Source of the DNA: Paragonimus westermani
Lineage: Eukaryota > Platyhelminthes > Trematoda > Plagiorchiida > Troglotrematidae
DNA: 64,000 nucleotides
Direction of reading: 5' to 3'
Assembly: GCA_008508345.1 (NCBI GenBank)
Contig: QNGE01000772.1
Span: forward strand, 1 to 64,000
The notes beneath the pieces are model-generated. The model made no database searches. It saw only the letters and a list, made by a program, of their open reading frames with translations, and was not told the DNA's origin. Each line of letters begins with the position of its first letter. Within the stretch, counting starts at the first letter, position 1. The translations under genes were made by a program, and so were the position numbers. This document shows positions 13,101 to 26,000 of the stretch, one piece after another.

Positions 13101-16100
13101 CCAAATTATATCCGTCTTTTGCTTACAGTATACTTGTTTAAAGACCCCTCCCACCCGACAACATCTACCATGTGAAACGCACGAATGTACAATATGCAAA
13201 CTGCAAAGGCTCAGTATGGGACCTAATGAAACTCAAAAAACACGAGAAACAAGAAGACCTTGGCCTTCGGTCTAGAATGTGTTTACTCCCAAACTAAAGT
13301 CAACGTAGCAAATAAGCTCACGCATATATTTACACCTTTATTGACCTTGAAGAATCCCACTAAACTGGCGAAATAAACTGGGGATGAATCAATTAGAGGA
13401 CAAACGAGATGCACACGTCAAATCTGAGTGCTAGTACGCTTTGGCGCGTGGGTAGAACATTCACAATTACAGAAAATTTGTGGATAAATCCAAAAAATAT
13501 ATCGTTCTCAGAGTACCAGACTTCCCCAACATTTTGCGGGACCTGAAGTCCACTTGAGCCTCAAATTAGGTACGACCGAATCATCATATTTAAACGCCCA
13601 ACGACATTCGCTGGTAAGTAGTACTGCTCTGGTTGCCCGGTCGCTTCGGGAGGAGATGCAACTCCAACCAATGGTTCATGGACTAAGACCTTTGTCCAAG
13701 CTGAAACCAAAGGACTTTAACTTGTCGTGCGATAGTCATTTCATTGAAGTTCGACTATAATGTTGGATGGTGTTAAAAAAATATGGTCAAAACTCCGCGA
13801 GGCGTTTTATGTTGGCTAGTGCTGTGTTCTAGTTCAGAAAACGGAACAATATCGTCAAATTTCGGTCAATTTTGTATACTATTCGGATGAAAATTTTATT
13901 ACAGTAGTGATACATACTGAATGCAACTTACGTTTTTTAAAGCTTTCCAATACGTATATTATTTGCAGACTTCGAAAACAAGCATTATAAATCAGAGTTT
14001 TGCACTTAAAGGTCATCAGCCTGTGCACAGCAACTACTTTTGACCTCCAACCATTTGTTACCTCTGTTCCCTTCTGTTACATTTCGATGGAAATTGATAG
14101 CGCTGTGCTGACATTTTGTACTGAAAACTTTTGCAAAACAAGCTGACCGATATTTAATCATCTAGTGAAGTTATTTCGCTGATGATCACACGGTTTGCTA
14201 CTCAGCTAAGCTGATTTGGTTAAACGAGTCTGGTATCTGCCAATCAACCATATGGAATAATTTAGAGCAAAGGCATTTTGTATGGGAATAGAATACTGTT
14301 TTCAACAGCGAGCAATTCGAAATTCGGTTACTATGTAATAAACCCCACAGAATCCGGAAACTCTTCTCACGTTTGATGAGATAAGTAAAGAGTCATATGC
14401 GATTACCAACGATGTAACATTTATCCTTTCGGCCAGAAGTGAACATCTGTTGAACGCTGATAATTCTTGAAAACGGCTTGCCGCCTAATACATAGTTCAT
14501 TATTGTGCAATCAGAGATGATTTGTTCCGGAGCCAAACACAGCGACAACCGAGGTAACCGTTTTATTTAACGCCACTGCAAATTGTCTGTTAATATGTGG
14601 TCAATATCTGAAAATGACCGTAATGTCCAGCCAAATACGAACCAGTGAAATTATGACCACCTTATCATTTTTTTTCTTACTGTAAATATATATGTCTGTG
14701 ATTAGACTAGTGACTGTCAAACCCTTTTATTGATCAGGAATACCAGATTTATACAAAACCCATTTGCATTCTGTAACGGGATACAATCAGCACCATACCT
14801 TGAGTGGAATTTATAACATTTTCTACGCTTCGCAGCAAAACATGCATTTCTGACCGGAGTCGTCGCAGCACACAAATTTTAAACGTTATTTTTCACCCAT
14901 ATATATATATATATGATTTCCAAACGACTTTAGGAGCCAGACTGTATGGTTATCCACCTGTTTGGAGGCGGCCCTCTTAAATGAGCAACAGTAAAGGTAA
15001 ATGATGCAGGACTTCACTTCAGTGAGAAAAATCTAACGTCTTCTGCCTAGAGGCAATAAGTTCTTAAAATGTCTAACTGGATGTTCGCCAAGAATGCCTT
15101 TGTAAGTATCTCGTGAGACATTAGGGGACTGAATTATCAAGATAAGAGAGTACTGCCATACTTCAGATAAACGGCATTCACCACATTGTGACTCATTTCT
15201 CGTAAAGCACTTAGTGAGAACGTTACTTTTGAAAGTGAGATGAGGGTCAGCTACGATAATTGTTTGATGGCGAGAAGGACCGCTGAATGAGTGAAGTGTA
15301 ATTTGACAGAAGATTATTAACAAACAAACGATAAGGTTTGAGAGGCAGTTTCAAGTTCAAGCAAATGAACTGACTATTTCAAATTGTGGGCAAATTACAA
15401 TAGAGTATATTGTTGTATTCAAAGGAATTGCACGGTGTACTGCACCAAAAAACCATCTTGGAGAGATGTGAAATCTTTTCTTTTTAGGGAAGGAAATTTC
15501 ACTTTCATGGAACCCTTGGTATGTTGATGCAGCACATGGAGTAAACACATCTCAGTACGTAAAAATTGGTGAACTGGGTATGTATACACGACTTATAAGG
15601 ACGTTTTACAGAAGTACTTCTTGGTGTAGTTTGATAATGTAAACCTTACAAGGTGAAGTTCACTGCGTGTTGACATTCACTTAAAGCATTCTGTGATGTC
15701 TGATGTTATTTACAGTCAAGTTGCTTCGTCCTACTAAGGAGAGAGTTGACGACTGTTCAAATCAAGCATTCATCTTCTACTACCAAAACTACTGTGGCTT
15801 CATTTGCGCAATATTATTAATCTCCCCTAAATCACGGTGGTCAACATCAGTTACAAAGGCAAAAGGACGAGGGATCTCTTCGCGCATCAGCTATTGCACT
15901 TCCACAATTATTCCGCCCGAATAACTGAATGATGTTCCGTCTGAACAAGACACACAGCGTTGCCGGGTTAGTACAGGTGTTGATGTTACATTCACATTTT
16001 CATTTCCATCACTGAACAGAATCGCTCACACATTTAAGCAACCATGTGACCAGCAACCGTTACAACTGTGAAGATGCTATCGTACAACTCAAAACCGAGC

Positions 16101-19100
16101 TCCTCGGTTCATGCACGTATCTAAGACAATGTGGACAAGCCTTGAATTGGGTTTTTATATAAGATGTCAGAATTTAACTTGTCACGACTGTGTGTGAACG
16201 CGGCTGACTAACTGGTTGGTACGTTTCAATAATTACTTCTGACATCAATTTATGAAAAAGCGGTGACCAGACAAGAATGATGCAGTGTATTTATTCGGAG
16301 GACGGAGCACATACCGGTGACTTTTATGTTCATTTATTGACGGTTGGAAGTTTGGTTTTTCAGTGAAGGCATTGACGCAAATAGTGTTGCAACTCGTAAA
16401 AGCGTTTTTGGCAGGCAGATTTACTCTTGTGGGTTTCAATGTAATGATTTTCACCATGAAACACGCTCCGGGGAGAGCAGAAGTTCAACAAGCCAGTGTT
16501 TAGCAACATGTTCCACACAACTCCGTATAGTTACTGTGAATGATCAACATCACTGTTCGTACAAGTTCAAATTTCCGGTTCTGTTGTAATGTTAACTGAC
16601 TTGTTCAACTGTAGGTTGTAAAGGCGAAAAGTATTCACTCACAAGAATTTGTTTTCAGCTATTCGACGGTAGCCGCAGAAAATTATAGTTTCTATTGTCA
16701 AGTTCTGTTCGGCCCAATGAGGAAACTGAATGTTGGCAGATTGCTAATCACCCGAAGGAACGTGACGTCTGCTGACGTCTGCTGTTGCATTAATGAAACC
16801 AACATATTCCGTTCAGAACTACTATGCCTCATTTTACAGTTTACAGGGAGTGCCTGAATGAGCTCGGGTGTGACCGTGCTTCCTTTAACTGTGGAGTATT
16901 TCACGAACTATCAGTAACGATTGATGAAACTACACATGCCGTTTTGATAAATGCCTCTATCTTTATAGCCTGATTTCACCTGTCCGAACAAACGAACTGT
17001 AACAGACAGACGTTGCTCCTTTCAATAATGACTGACAAACGTTAGTACTGCGTGTTTGTCCTACGTTCTCCCCGTTATGCTCTACAGTATTCCCGCACAG
17101 TAATTTTCACGCGGTCACTGTTTGCCTAAAAACAGAGCTAAATGTCTTTCTTCCGTGCGACCTTCTCTTTCCCTCATTTTACATCATTAAAACACCCGGA
17201 ACTCGTAAATCGATTTTATCGGTTGACGGCGAAATGACCCAAAAACGAATACAGCATCTGGTGGTTTCAAAAGCGTGTAGCACATGCGAAAATTTCAGTA
17301 ATTTTCAGCGAATCAGTGCACGGGGTGAGGAGTACCAAAACTTATTTTTAAAAAGTGTTGTTGCACTTTCTGGATGTCATTTCTTTGTTTCTTTCTGCAA
17401 ATGGCGGCACGTCATGCTGTTGCGCAAACCCCGAAGTTGAAATCACTAATCCTTTATTGTAGATTTATAATCGTTGTGTATTATATGATTAGTTCTTGCG
17501 TTCCCCTGTGTGAGAAAACAGTGTTCAACTTTATTCTCCAAGTTTCTCAAGTGTTACCCGAGTCCCCAATACGATAGAGACCGACAGGTTGAAAGTGAAA
17601 ACTGCGAATGTGGAAAGCCGATCCACTGGCGAAGTTACGACATTTTTAAGGAGGTTTATGGCGTCGTTTTTGAGTTAACACGGCAGTCAACGTATCACCA
17701 TGTTGTGATATATGTGTGGCAGATCAGAGCACTAACCGCAGTCGGCCGACTACAAGTGCCTGCGCCCGTGTGCGTGTGCAGCTGATAGTGGGAGTGCAGA
17801 GATGATGGGCTCATTTCTACACCTTTTCTACACACATTCAGTTGTGTGCTTGAGCTCACGTGTGCCATTTTGAATGTTACTAATGTGAGTCGGAACAAAC
17901 ATTGGAACACAGAAGACAAACGGTGAGAAACGTCAGTTATGGAGATGATGGCCGCATAAATGATTAAGTTCACTCTGGTTCGCAATGAAATCTACTGCTC
18001 ATTAGTCGTGAGAGAGAGGTAGGTAACAAAACTGTGGTTCAGGAAAATAGTTCACACTATCACCTACAACCAGCGTCACAGAATGATCAACACAGTAAAT
18101 TTCTTCACGTTCATCATTTAATGAACACATTCATAACAGCGCCCCCTAATCGATTAACCGTCCAATTTGTGCAACTGTCGTGCACCCCCTAAATCTCTTC
18201 GAATTTCACTTTTTGAATTTTCATTTCAAGAGTTTTGTATCTTCAGAGTCATCACTGATTTTTTTTCGGATTTTGTTAATTCACTTATCCAACAGAATGT
18301 TCTACATGATCTCAAGCATTTTTCGTCGTCATTTAATCGTGAAAAATTGGCGGATTTTGAATAAGTTTTGGTCGATTTGCAGCGAATTTGACTTCTTATT
18401 CACAAGTATTATGTGTTATGGGAACTAATATGGCAAATCATTCATAAGGCATGAGGTATCCTAACCGTTCCCCAATGAGATGTTCCTGAAATCGGTGACT
18501 GTAAGTTCGTCTCCGTTTATTGCTCTTGTAAGTTTTTATGCTCTTCTAAACAGACAAGCCTTGTGACAACAAACCTACACATTAATTTATGTACCTGGTT
18601 AGGTATAGATGACAATAAAATCCCTTAACATACTCACAGCTAAACTGCCACCGTTTGCATATGTACTGCATACTCCGACATACTCGAAGAGGACGTGGTC
18701 AAGAAGTTTAAACAGGTCATACAGTTTCTACCCTATCGCAACTGCCGCAATACCTAACATTCGACACTGAAAATACGCACGATATCCTATATTCAGATTG
18801 ATTAAAATCTAGTGATCATAACGGAGACTGTTTTACTTTGGAATGAGATGAGCATATAATCGTCAAACTTAATGGATTTCTTATGTAGGTTTATTCTACA
18901 AAAGGACATCCTCGGAGACAATATGAAAACCCGTTACGATCAACAACTTGGTCAGAGCACCAAAATATGGTTGTGGATACGAGCATACATTGTAACTAAA
19001 ACTTTTATCTACCGAGAGTTTGAAAATCAAGTGTTTATAGACTCAACTCTTATCTGTTGGTGTGAGTGGAACGAAATTGCTAAAACTGATGTGCACTTTG

Positions 19101-22100
19101 TCCATACTTTGTTGATATGGATGGACACAGTCAATCAAGGATTAACGGTTTGGACTAATTACAGCTACAAAGATCTCAGTCTGAGTATAGGCGTTTTCGA
19201 CGCTATCTCTCAAACAGACCTTCCATAACCGCTTAGCTCTTGTATGGACTCATCAGATGGGGACAAGGTGAATGACAGAACGAACCGGTAATCAGTCAGG
19301 TTGATAACCGCAACAGCCCTGGGGGATAGTGTTTGGTGGAATATATACACACAACTATTATGCAACTTACAGTAGGCTCAACTGTAAGAGGCAATGCTCA
19401 GAATGTTGGTAGTCAAACGTGCACGTGCTTTGTTCGATAAAAATGTTTCTTATTATGAAGATCTATTCGCACTGTCACTGCCGGATGAGCCCAAACAAAG
19501 GTGAACCGATCGTGGATTCTGTCCATATTTAAGCATCAATGTAAAATCGCCGAATTTAGTTTGGGATGAACTGAATGAGTCGTATTGAATTAGTCGTAAC
19601 AAAATGCTGTTCAGGTGGTTTATTGAATATTTAGTATTTTGGCTTGCAAGTTTATGAAATATTTTGCTGTGAAGCATTCTTTGTCGGATATATCACACGG
19701 TACTCATAGTTGATATAACACGTTATAGGGGAGCATCAGCCCATCCCTTGTTAAAACGCGTGAAATGAGTTGAGTTGTTTTTCCGAAAATGGTCTGAGTT
19801 CTGCCGACAGTTGTCTAAGCCCTCCGGCAGTAGTTTTTGGCAATAAAAATCGTCAGTAAATTTGAAATGAGGTGATATTAAGATAGTTCATAAATTGCAA
19901 CGAAATCTGTTTCAGAATAAGTCGTGTAATGTCTACTGTAGTTGTAACCTTCCTGAATAGGTTTGATTACTATTTCAATTTTGTCGATCATCCAGGTACA
20001 GTTATCATCATTTACACACTTAATGGAGATATGTTACTTTGAACTGTACTACTGTAAACGAGTTATTAAAGTCAGTGCATAAATAAATAAACTGAATAAT
20101 AAAGCGACAAACTGAATACAATACGGAATGAATAGAAAAACCCTTTAATCATTGATAAATAAATAAATAAAAATTAACAAAAATAATGGCAAAACAATTT
20201 TTCGCCTCATTCAAAATGTTTCCACTACTAACACTTTCGATCACACGATGAACAGAATGTGAGTATGTGCTTGATTCGGTCATGTTTAGGTGTATGCCTA
20301 TTGCTATTAATATCATTTCAGGTAGCCACGCAAAATCAGGTGCATTCTGTTGTCATGTATAACTCACGTGATACTGTTACCACGATTAGGGGAACAAATG
20401 TTGCAGTCATCTATTCTACAATCTTGACGAACTTTTGTTTTAGTTCAATTGAATTATACAACCATAGCAATGTTTTAGTATTCACTTTACCCCCAACCAT
20501 TTGTCTCGACTGGTTTTCGGGGAACATGGGTCACGGTATCCTTAAAGAGATTCTCGTCAAGTTAGTACACTCTGAAAAATAACGCTAATCGGGCATTGTA
20601 TGCTTCAGAAAGTTGCACAGGTTAGCATGCTTTTAGTTCAATCGATTACGAGCATTTGCGTGAACCTAAAACCAATTAATTGGTTTTGTAAAAAATTCCC
20701 GGTAATAGATAAAATTTGTTAATCTGTTCTAGAAAAAAATCGCTATAGTTTTCTACATTTCTTCTGTTACAAAACGTCTCTGTTCGTCTGTTGCTATTTC
20801 ACTACCACCAGTGTATTTATGGCGATAATTTCAACTGGTCACTTAAGATGGTACTGAGTTCGAAGATATTGTGATTTTCACAACACCAGCTGAAGTGTCA
20901 CAAACTTGTGTAGACGTTTATTAGGTCTTGGGCTAGTTAGAACTGACTTTTCCCAGGCATGTTGGTACGGTATGATTTATCTGCGCGGTAAACACGCAAA
21001 TAACCCTGAGCACTGTTGCAGAAATTCTTCATGACAGGTATACAACAGTGTGACGCATACTGGTTTAACTTCATAACGTTAGGTTAATTCTTGTATGCCT
21101 GCGCCTTATTTCCGCGTCCTCTAATAACTGCGAATAATCATAACTCATTATTGTAGAAAATAATATGCATAAATAAGACAACTGTGCAGGACTACATGTG
21201 TGAAATCATTGCCAAACAAACGCTTGAGACCAGTTCCAACTTCCACTCTCAACTCGATTAAGTAGACAGAAGAGCAACCGTATATATAGCTCTACTCGAT
21301 TTAGAACAGACTGTAGGAATGAGATTTATATGCGGGCTGTGCTGACTTATTGAATGTCTGGGACCAATGAGGTAGAAGAAGCGACTCTGCTGACAGCAGC
21401 TGTGTTGTGGTGTGTCTTCATACGATTCGCAATTCTCTACATCTTTGTGCACTCGTGAACAGACCTCTTTCCCGGTCTGTTCGGACCTGGTCATGGATGT
21501 TCGAAATGCAATCAACCTACACTGACACAGCAACATTATCGTAGTCTACGATGGGGCAATTCTTGTAAGACACACTTCTATGAAGTTCTACATTCTCGTC
21601 ATGCACCATACGGTCTTCATAGCTTTCCAAATTTTGTCGCATAAACTCTGGATTGTTCGCAACAGTTGCAGGGTTGATTTACAAAACTCGGAATTGCGTT
21701 TAACTTCCTTTTGTCGTCTACTTTTATCGCACTAATCCACATTAAGACACTGTGAGCTTTCAGTCAGTAACACTGCCTGTTTTGATGAGCACCTGTTTTG
21801 TACAATAACGAAGTCTCTTTTCGGTTGCAGAGACACTCGGAGTTGGCTTCTGAAATTTCCTTAACAAACTGATAGTCAGTTACTCGTTGTTGGGTCAAAA
21901 GTAAACAAAAGGTATCTATGCAATCCAGTCGGTGCTGAACTTTTAAAAAGCACATAATGCTTGCTCTCGAATTTCAGCAACTTCAAAGGTATGCAGCTCA
22001 CTAGAATTTAGTTAACTGAAATGAATGAGTGAGATTTACCACAGGTGAGTGAAGCTTGATAACTAGTCTTTCCAAAATATTTGATAATGGAAAGGTCTGA

Positions 22101-22347
22101 GCGGAAGACATTGTGTGAATGCTGGCCAGCATAACTAATGTTAACGAACACGTGAGAAGGTGCACGGACTGGCTGCTGGGATCTTATTTCGACAAGAATG
22201 ACTCTTACATTAGAAATTGATCCTCCAGAAGAAACTTTCCGAAAGACACATTCAGTGGATGCGAACGTTGTCACCATAAGCACCTGCATCGAAAAGCCAA
22301 CCTCCCGGAACCATATTTGAAAAACCTTTTACCGACTGAATTAAGCC
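10190..22347. other. Non-coding, no gene recognised
   Basis: No family is recognised in about 12 kb. It contains an (AT)8 run at 14899-14914, a 10-bp tandem duplication (GACGTCTGCT) near 16767, a T-rich stretch at about 18180-18360 open in two frames, and AAAT tetranucleotide runs near 20079-20091 and 20157-20173. A 107-codon open frame at 20259-20582 begins with a hydrophobic signal-peptide-like stretch but has no recognisable domain. A 74-codon minus-strand frame at 12777-13001 is protein-like in composition but unidentified. Confidence 0.4.
14899..14914. repeat. (AT)8 microsatellite
   Basis: An uninterrupted AT dinucleotide run, seen directly. Confidence 0.9.
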
Positions 22348-22588
22348 AATTATTTGTAGTTTATCAGAGCAGAAAGAAGACATATATTGCGATATGTTAA
22401 CATTTCATTTACTCTCATCAGTCGCAAACGTAAAACATGTCAGTTATATACAACAAATATTTATAACTGACATGTTTTACGTTTGCGACTGATGAGAGTA
22501 AATGAAATGTTAACATATCGCAATATATGTCTTCTTTCTGCTCTGATGAAGTGGTTAAAGGGAACTCAGTGTTTCAAATTATTTGTAG
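22348..22588. mobile_element. 217-bp foldback insertion with 12-bp target-site duplication
   Basis: The 12-mer AATTATTTGTAG occurs at 22348-22359 and again at 22577-22588, directly flanking a 217-bp segment, as expected of a target-site duplication. Inside, 22363-22448 and 22462-22547 are exact reverse complements (86 nt each) around a 13-nt loop; a 29-nt tail (22548-22576) follows the right arm. There is no coding capacity. A duplication of 12 bp is longer than most DNA transposons make but falls within the variable range known for PLEs and other target-primed retroelements. The arms share ordered blocks with the arms around the PLE endonuclease at 54-55 kb, so I infer a PLE-type terminal-repeat dimer. 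A non-autonomous foldback transposon is the alternative. Confidence 0.7.
22363..22547. repeat. Perfect inverted repeat, 86-nt arms, 13-nt loop
   Basis: The arms 22363-22448 and 22462-22547 pair at every position by hand comparison. Transcription of either strand would give a very stable hairpin. The plus-strand right arm contains CTGATGA at 22489-22495, GAAA at 22504-22507, the self-complementary TGTTAACA at 22508-22515, ATC ending at 22519 and GCAA at 22520-22523. This is the order of parts of a hammerhead ribozyme, but the segment that should form stem II (GAGTAAAT) does not self-pair, so activity is doubtful. Perfect identity of the arms suggests a recent origin or repeated gene conversion. 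Confidence 0.9.
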
Positions 22589-23012
22589 GTCGAAATATTG
22601 CGACAACTCTATCTGACGAAATTTGGGTTGTTAACGCATTGACCTTATGACGATCACCAAAATTTGTAAGTGCGCCTGCGTGTCGTTCTGAGTTCGCACA
22701 GTAGCAGTGATACAAAACAGGCGCTACTTGAAACTTTGCTAGACATGTGTCCATTGTTCCCCTGCTGGTTAGCTTTGTCGTGAACCGACTTATTTAATTG
22801 CAAAAACCGGCTTTTAAAGTGTTCTTAAAAATTCACATCCGGTCTTGCTATTTCACCGATAGTAGCCACATTATGAGTTCACAATGATTCAGACGATAAG
22901 GATTATTTCGGAAAACATACAGTTCTGGACATCGTGAATGGAACAGTAACGTCCATTACTGGCAAGTGGTGTGAAAGACTTGATGATTTAAAAACGATCA
23001 GCGAAAAGTCTG

Positions 23013-23097
23013 AGTTTCAGCTGGATTCGAACAACCGACAGTTACAACATGCCCAAACGCGGCAGGTGTTCCATCAGCTGAGCTGCAAAACCACACC
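23013..23097 (-). repeat. tRNA-derived SINE head, copy 2
   Basis: On the minus strand, positions 23088-23071 read TTGCAGCTCAGCTGATGG, close to the D-arm and A-box region of many tRNAs (GTAGCTCAGCTGGTAG). Positions 23034-23023 read TTGTTCGAATCC, one mismatch from the B-box consensus. The spacing is roughly that of a tRNA, but the stems are imperfect and no functional isotype can be assigned. The B-box context TTGTTCGAATCCAGC is identical to the copy near 1.0 kb, pointing to a dispersed family. The SINE body and tail, expected below 23013, were not delimited. Confidence 0.5.
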
Positions 23098-26000
23098 GAG
23101 AGTTTGGAAATAGAATATTTGGAGACAGTTACTTACTTAGTCAGTCGTATAAATGGAATCCACTGAGTAACCGAGGTTTAACAGCGAAGCGGGATTTTTC
23201 GAAAGTCTAACCAAATTACCTGCTGCCCGCTGAAAGTGTGTTGCTGATAAGTATTGTGACTTGGTAATTACGTTTGTAGAGCACCTGTCATGTTTGGAGA
23301 CGCTGTTTCCGTTGCTTGTTCGAGTCTACCTTAAACCTGTAGTTTTGCAATTGGTCCACTTCACGAATACTTTACATTTGATGCAAAAATTTCTGTTGGT
23401 TGGTTATCGTTGCTTGTCTCCCTCTCTGGCCAGTTTTTTGTTGATGCAGGAGTTCAATTGCACCTATTTTAGTCGATGAGTCTCCGTTTACTTGAGATGC
23501 CCGCATTCTCAGTATTGTATGTCCTTTGGTCAGACCAGCATTTCGTTGCCGGGCCGTGCATTCCCACATCACAACTGTAGTCATTTGTTAATATATTAAC
23601 ATGTGGTTGGCTGTTAGAAGTAGAAGAAGTGAGATTGCCGTCTTTCATTGTCTTCGTTTGAGTACCAGGTTAACATGACAACTCTTCCAACATTATGTCG
23701 TATTCCTTCCCCTCTCTGACTAAACTGTCAGCAATATTTGTACTAGTCCGCTATACTTTATAGAAGCTGCTTGGTCATAATCGAAACGAAATTTTACAGT
23801 GTCGGTAAACCTTAAGGTGAGTAATTCAGGTGCCTTCATATGTTTCTATGAAGCGGTTGTGATAAGTTACTGAGATCAGACTGCTAGTGACGGGTTTGAG
23901 ATATGGAATATTTTGTGTTTGGTTGTGCCACTTTCCTGGAAAATTAGGTTGTGCGCGTGCTAAAGTTCACTGTTATCTTCCCTGAATAGTAATGTGATGA
24001 GAACATGCGTATACATACACGTTATGAATAGTTATCCTCGTTCAGCATCCTAGGCTAAATATGTAATAGAAGACAGTATGTCACTGATAGCTCATAAAGT
24101 TCCAGACAGTCAGAAGTCTTCTAACCGGAGAACATAGGGGAAAGGGAAATAACCTAGTTATGAATGTTAGTGTTCTTGTGCATATCACAAGTGTGTCACA
24201 TAAGACCAAGTGCCTGACCGTGACTAGCACGGTAGCTAAGTTATTGTGACCGATTTACTTGCTAAAAGAGTGCCTTTCCCATAGTTTTGTTAACATTGTG
24301 TGGTTCCATGCGGTAAAAGGTGAGACTGAACAGATCCAGTCTAAGAAAGTATATCGCTGCAAAATAGCTGGGAAGGAATAGCTAACAATGTACTGTGGAT
24401 CTGACATACAGACTAGTAGGACTACCTGATGGTCCAAAGTGTACACATACAAAGAGCCATGTATCCATTGTTTTACATATTTGCGGTCAATTTTCTTTAA
24501 CTTTCGACTATCAGTAAGTCTCGTGTGAGCTCATCATAGTCACGTTACATATGCAGTTGTGTTCGGAGTGAAAATTTCTACGCGCGGTTGTCGTGTAATA
24601 TCTGTTAATTTCATTCGTGAAATTTTTAGAATATGTCATTTGCAAGACTAATTCAATAGGAATGGTCGAGTGTTGTTTCTTACTGGTTAATAATTACTGA
24701 TTTGTTGCACTTCTAACTGTTACCACCTACGGCAGAATGTTTGTACCCTATTTCACAACACTTGGTGAGGACAATCTCCGGAGCCTAGTTTCACCGCCTA
24801 ATAGGTAGCCAAAATTTGAAGTAGCGTGTATTTAGCAAAATTCATTGCATCGAAATACTGGCTGTGATTCCGGCCAATCGATCCAAACTTTCAGTCACAA
24901 CCCAGGTGACATCTGAAATAGACGTTGAGGTCAGTTAGGCGCAACTTCGGCAAGGATTCAATCGCATGCCAACCTTCTCGTTATTCGAGTTATTCTAGTG
25001 AACGGTAGCAAAATTTTTGTTTAGCGCAACAAATGTTGTAAGACATCGGGCAAAACGACGAATCACCCTGGAGCCTGGCAAGCGTAAATGAATCATCTCA
25101 CCCCATCTTCTTGTGAAGTACTCGATATTGTGGCATAGCTTAAGAAGGTGAATTCGGTACGGGTCAATGAAAAACTGTTTTGGATAGTGCAATCCCAATG
25201 GGGACAGAGTCTTATTGCCATTATGGTATTCCCTTGAAAGAATGTAGTAAGTTATACTCCAACTCTAGGCAGCATAAACGGACTTGAAAAAGTTGACTAA
25301 ACTATCGAAACAGATGTGAGGCCGTTTGAGTAATTACACCCAGGGGGGCAATTTTCGGGTCTAACCTGGATACTGAACTGTTGTTCACACGCGTTTTTAT
25401 TAAATGAAACCATCGGCTCTTACTAGTTATGCTCTGTTGGAATGAGGTCGAGATAACACCCTTAGAAAACAAACCGGAAAGTTTACTTTTACCGTGTACT
25501 CCCAGCGTAGGTGTTAATAATTGCAGATCGTGTCTCAGTAGGCAATCTAATTGGTTCGATCTTAACCCACAGTTCACTAGCCCATCTAAAAGAACAACAC
25601 TGACAGACTTCACCCTCCAGGGTTCAGCAAAATTTAGGGTAGTGATAGTCCTATAATCAAAACTGATATAATTTGGCGAACTGTTACTTTCAAATATGTA
25701 ATACTCGTTGGGTAACCAGACCATTTGTAACCTGTGGTCCCTAAATCTAGAAGGCAACAAGGGAACCAATGAATCCAGTGGGTTTGTTACGACTTGCCAG
25801 AGTAGGCAGACCCGCTTTCAATATCTATATTTAAAGGCTCTGCCTCAGTATTAAACAAAATAAAACTGGTGAACTCAGCGTTCGACCTTACCTTACAACT
25901 TCTAGGGAGTAACGTAAGTCTCCTAAGTAAAAAGCGGTGAGGAAAAGACCTCGTTCAAACATTTTATTGCGTTATCATGGGTCTCACACAGAGGGGTCCA

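Noticed and set aside
18140..18430. T-rich stretch open in two plus-strand frames, preceded by CGCCCCCTA
   Set aside because: Low-complexity composition explains the open frames; no repeat boundaries could be drawn.
18872..19228. 118-codon plus-strand open frame
   Set aside because: No domain, no splice or promoter context, and a Trp- and Cys-containing composition typical of chance frames.
23013..23097. Functional tRNA gene
   Set aside because: A- and B-box-like sequences are present, but the arms do not form a clean cloverleaf and the B box carries a mismatch; a SINE head is more likely.
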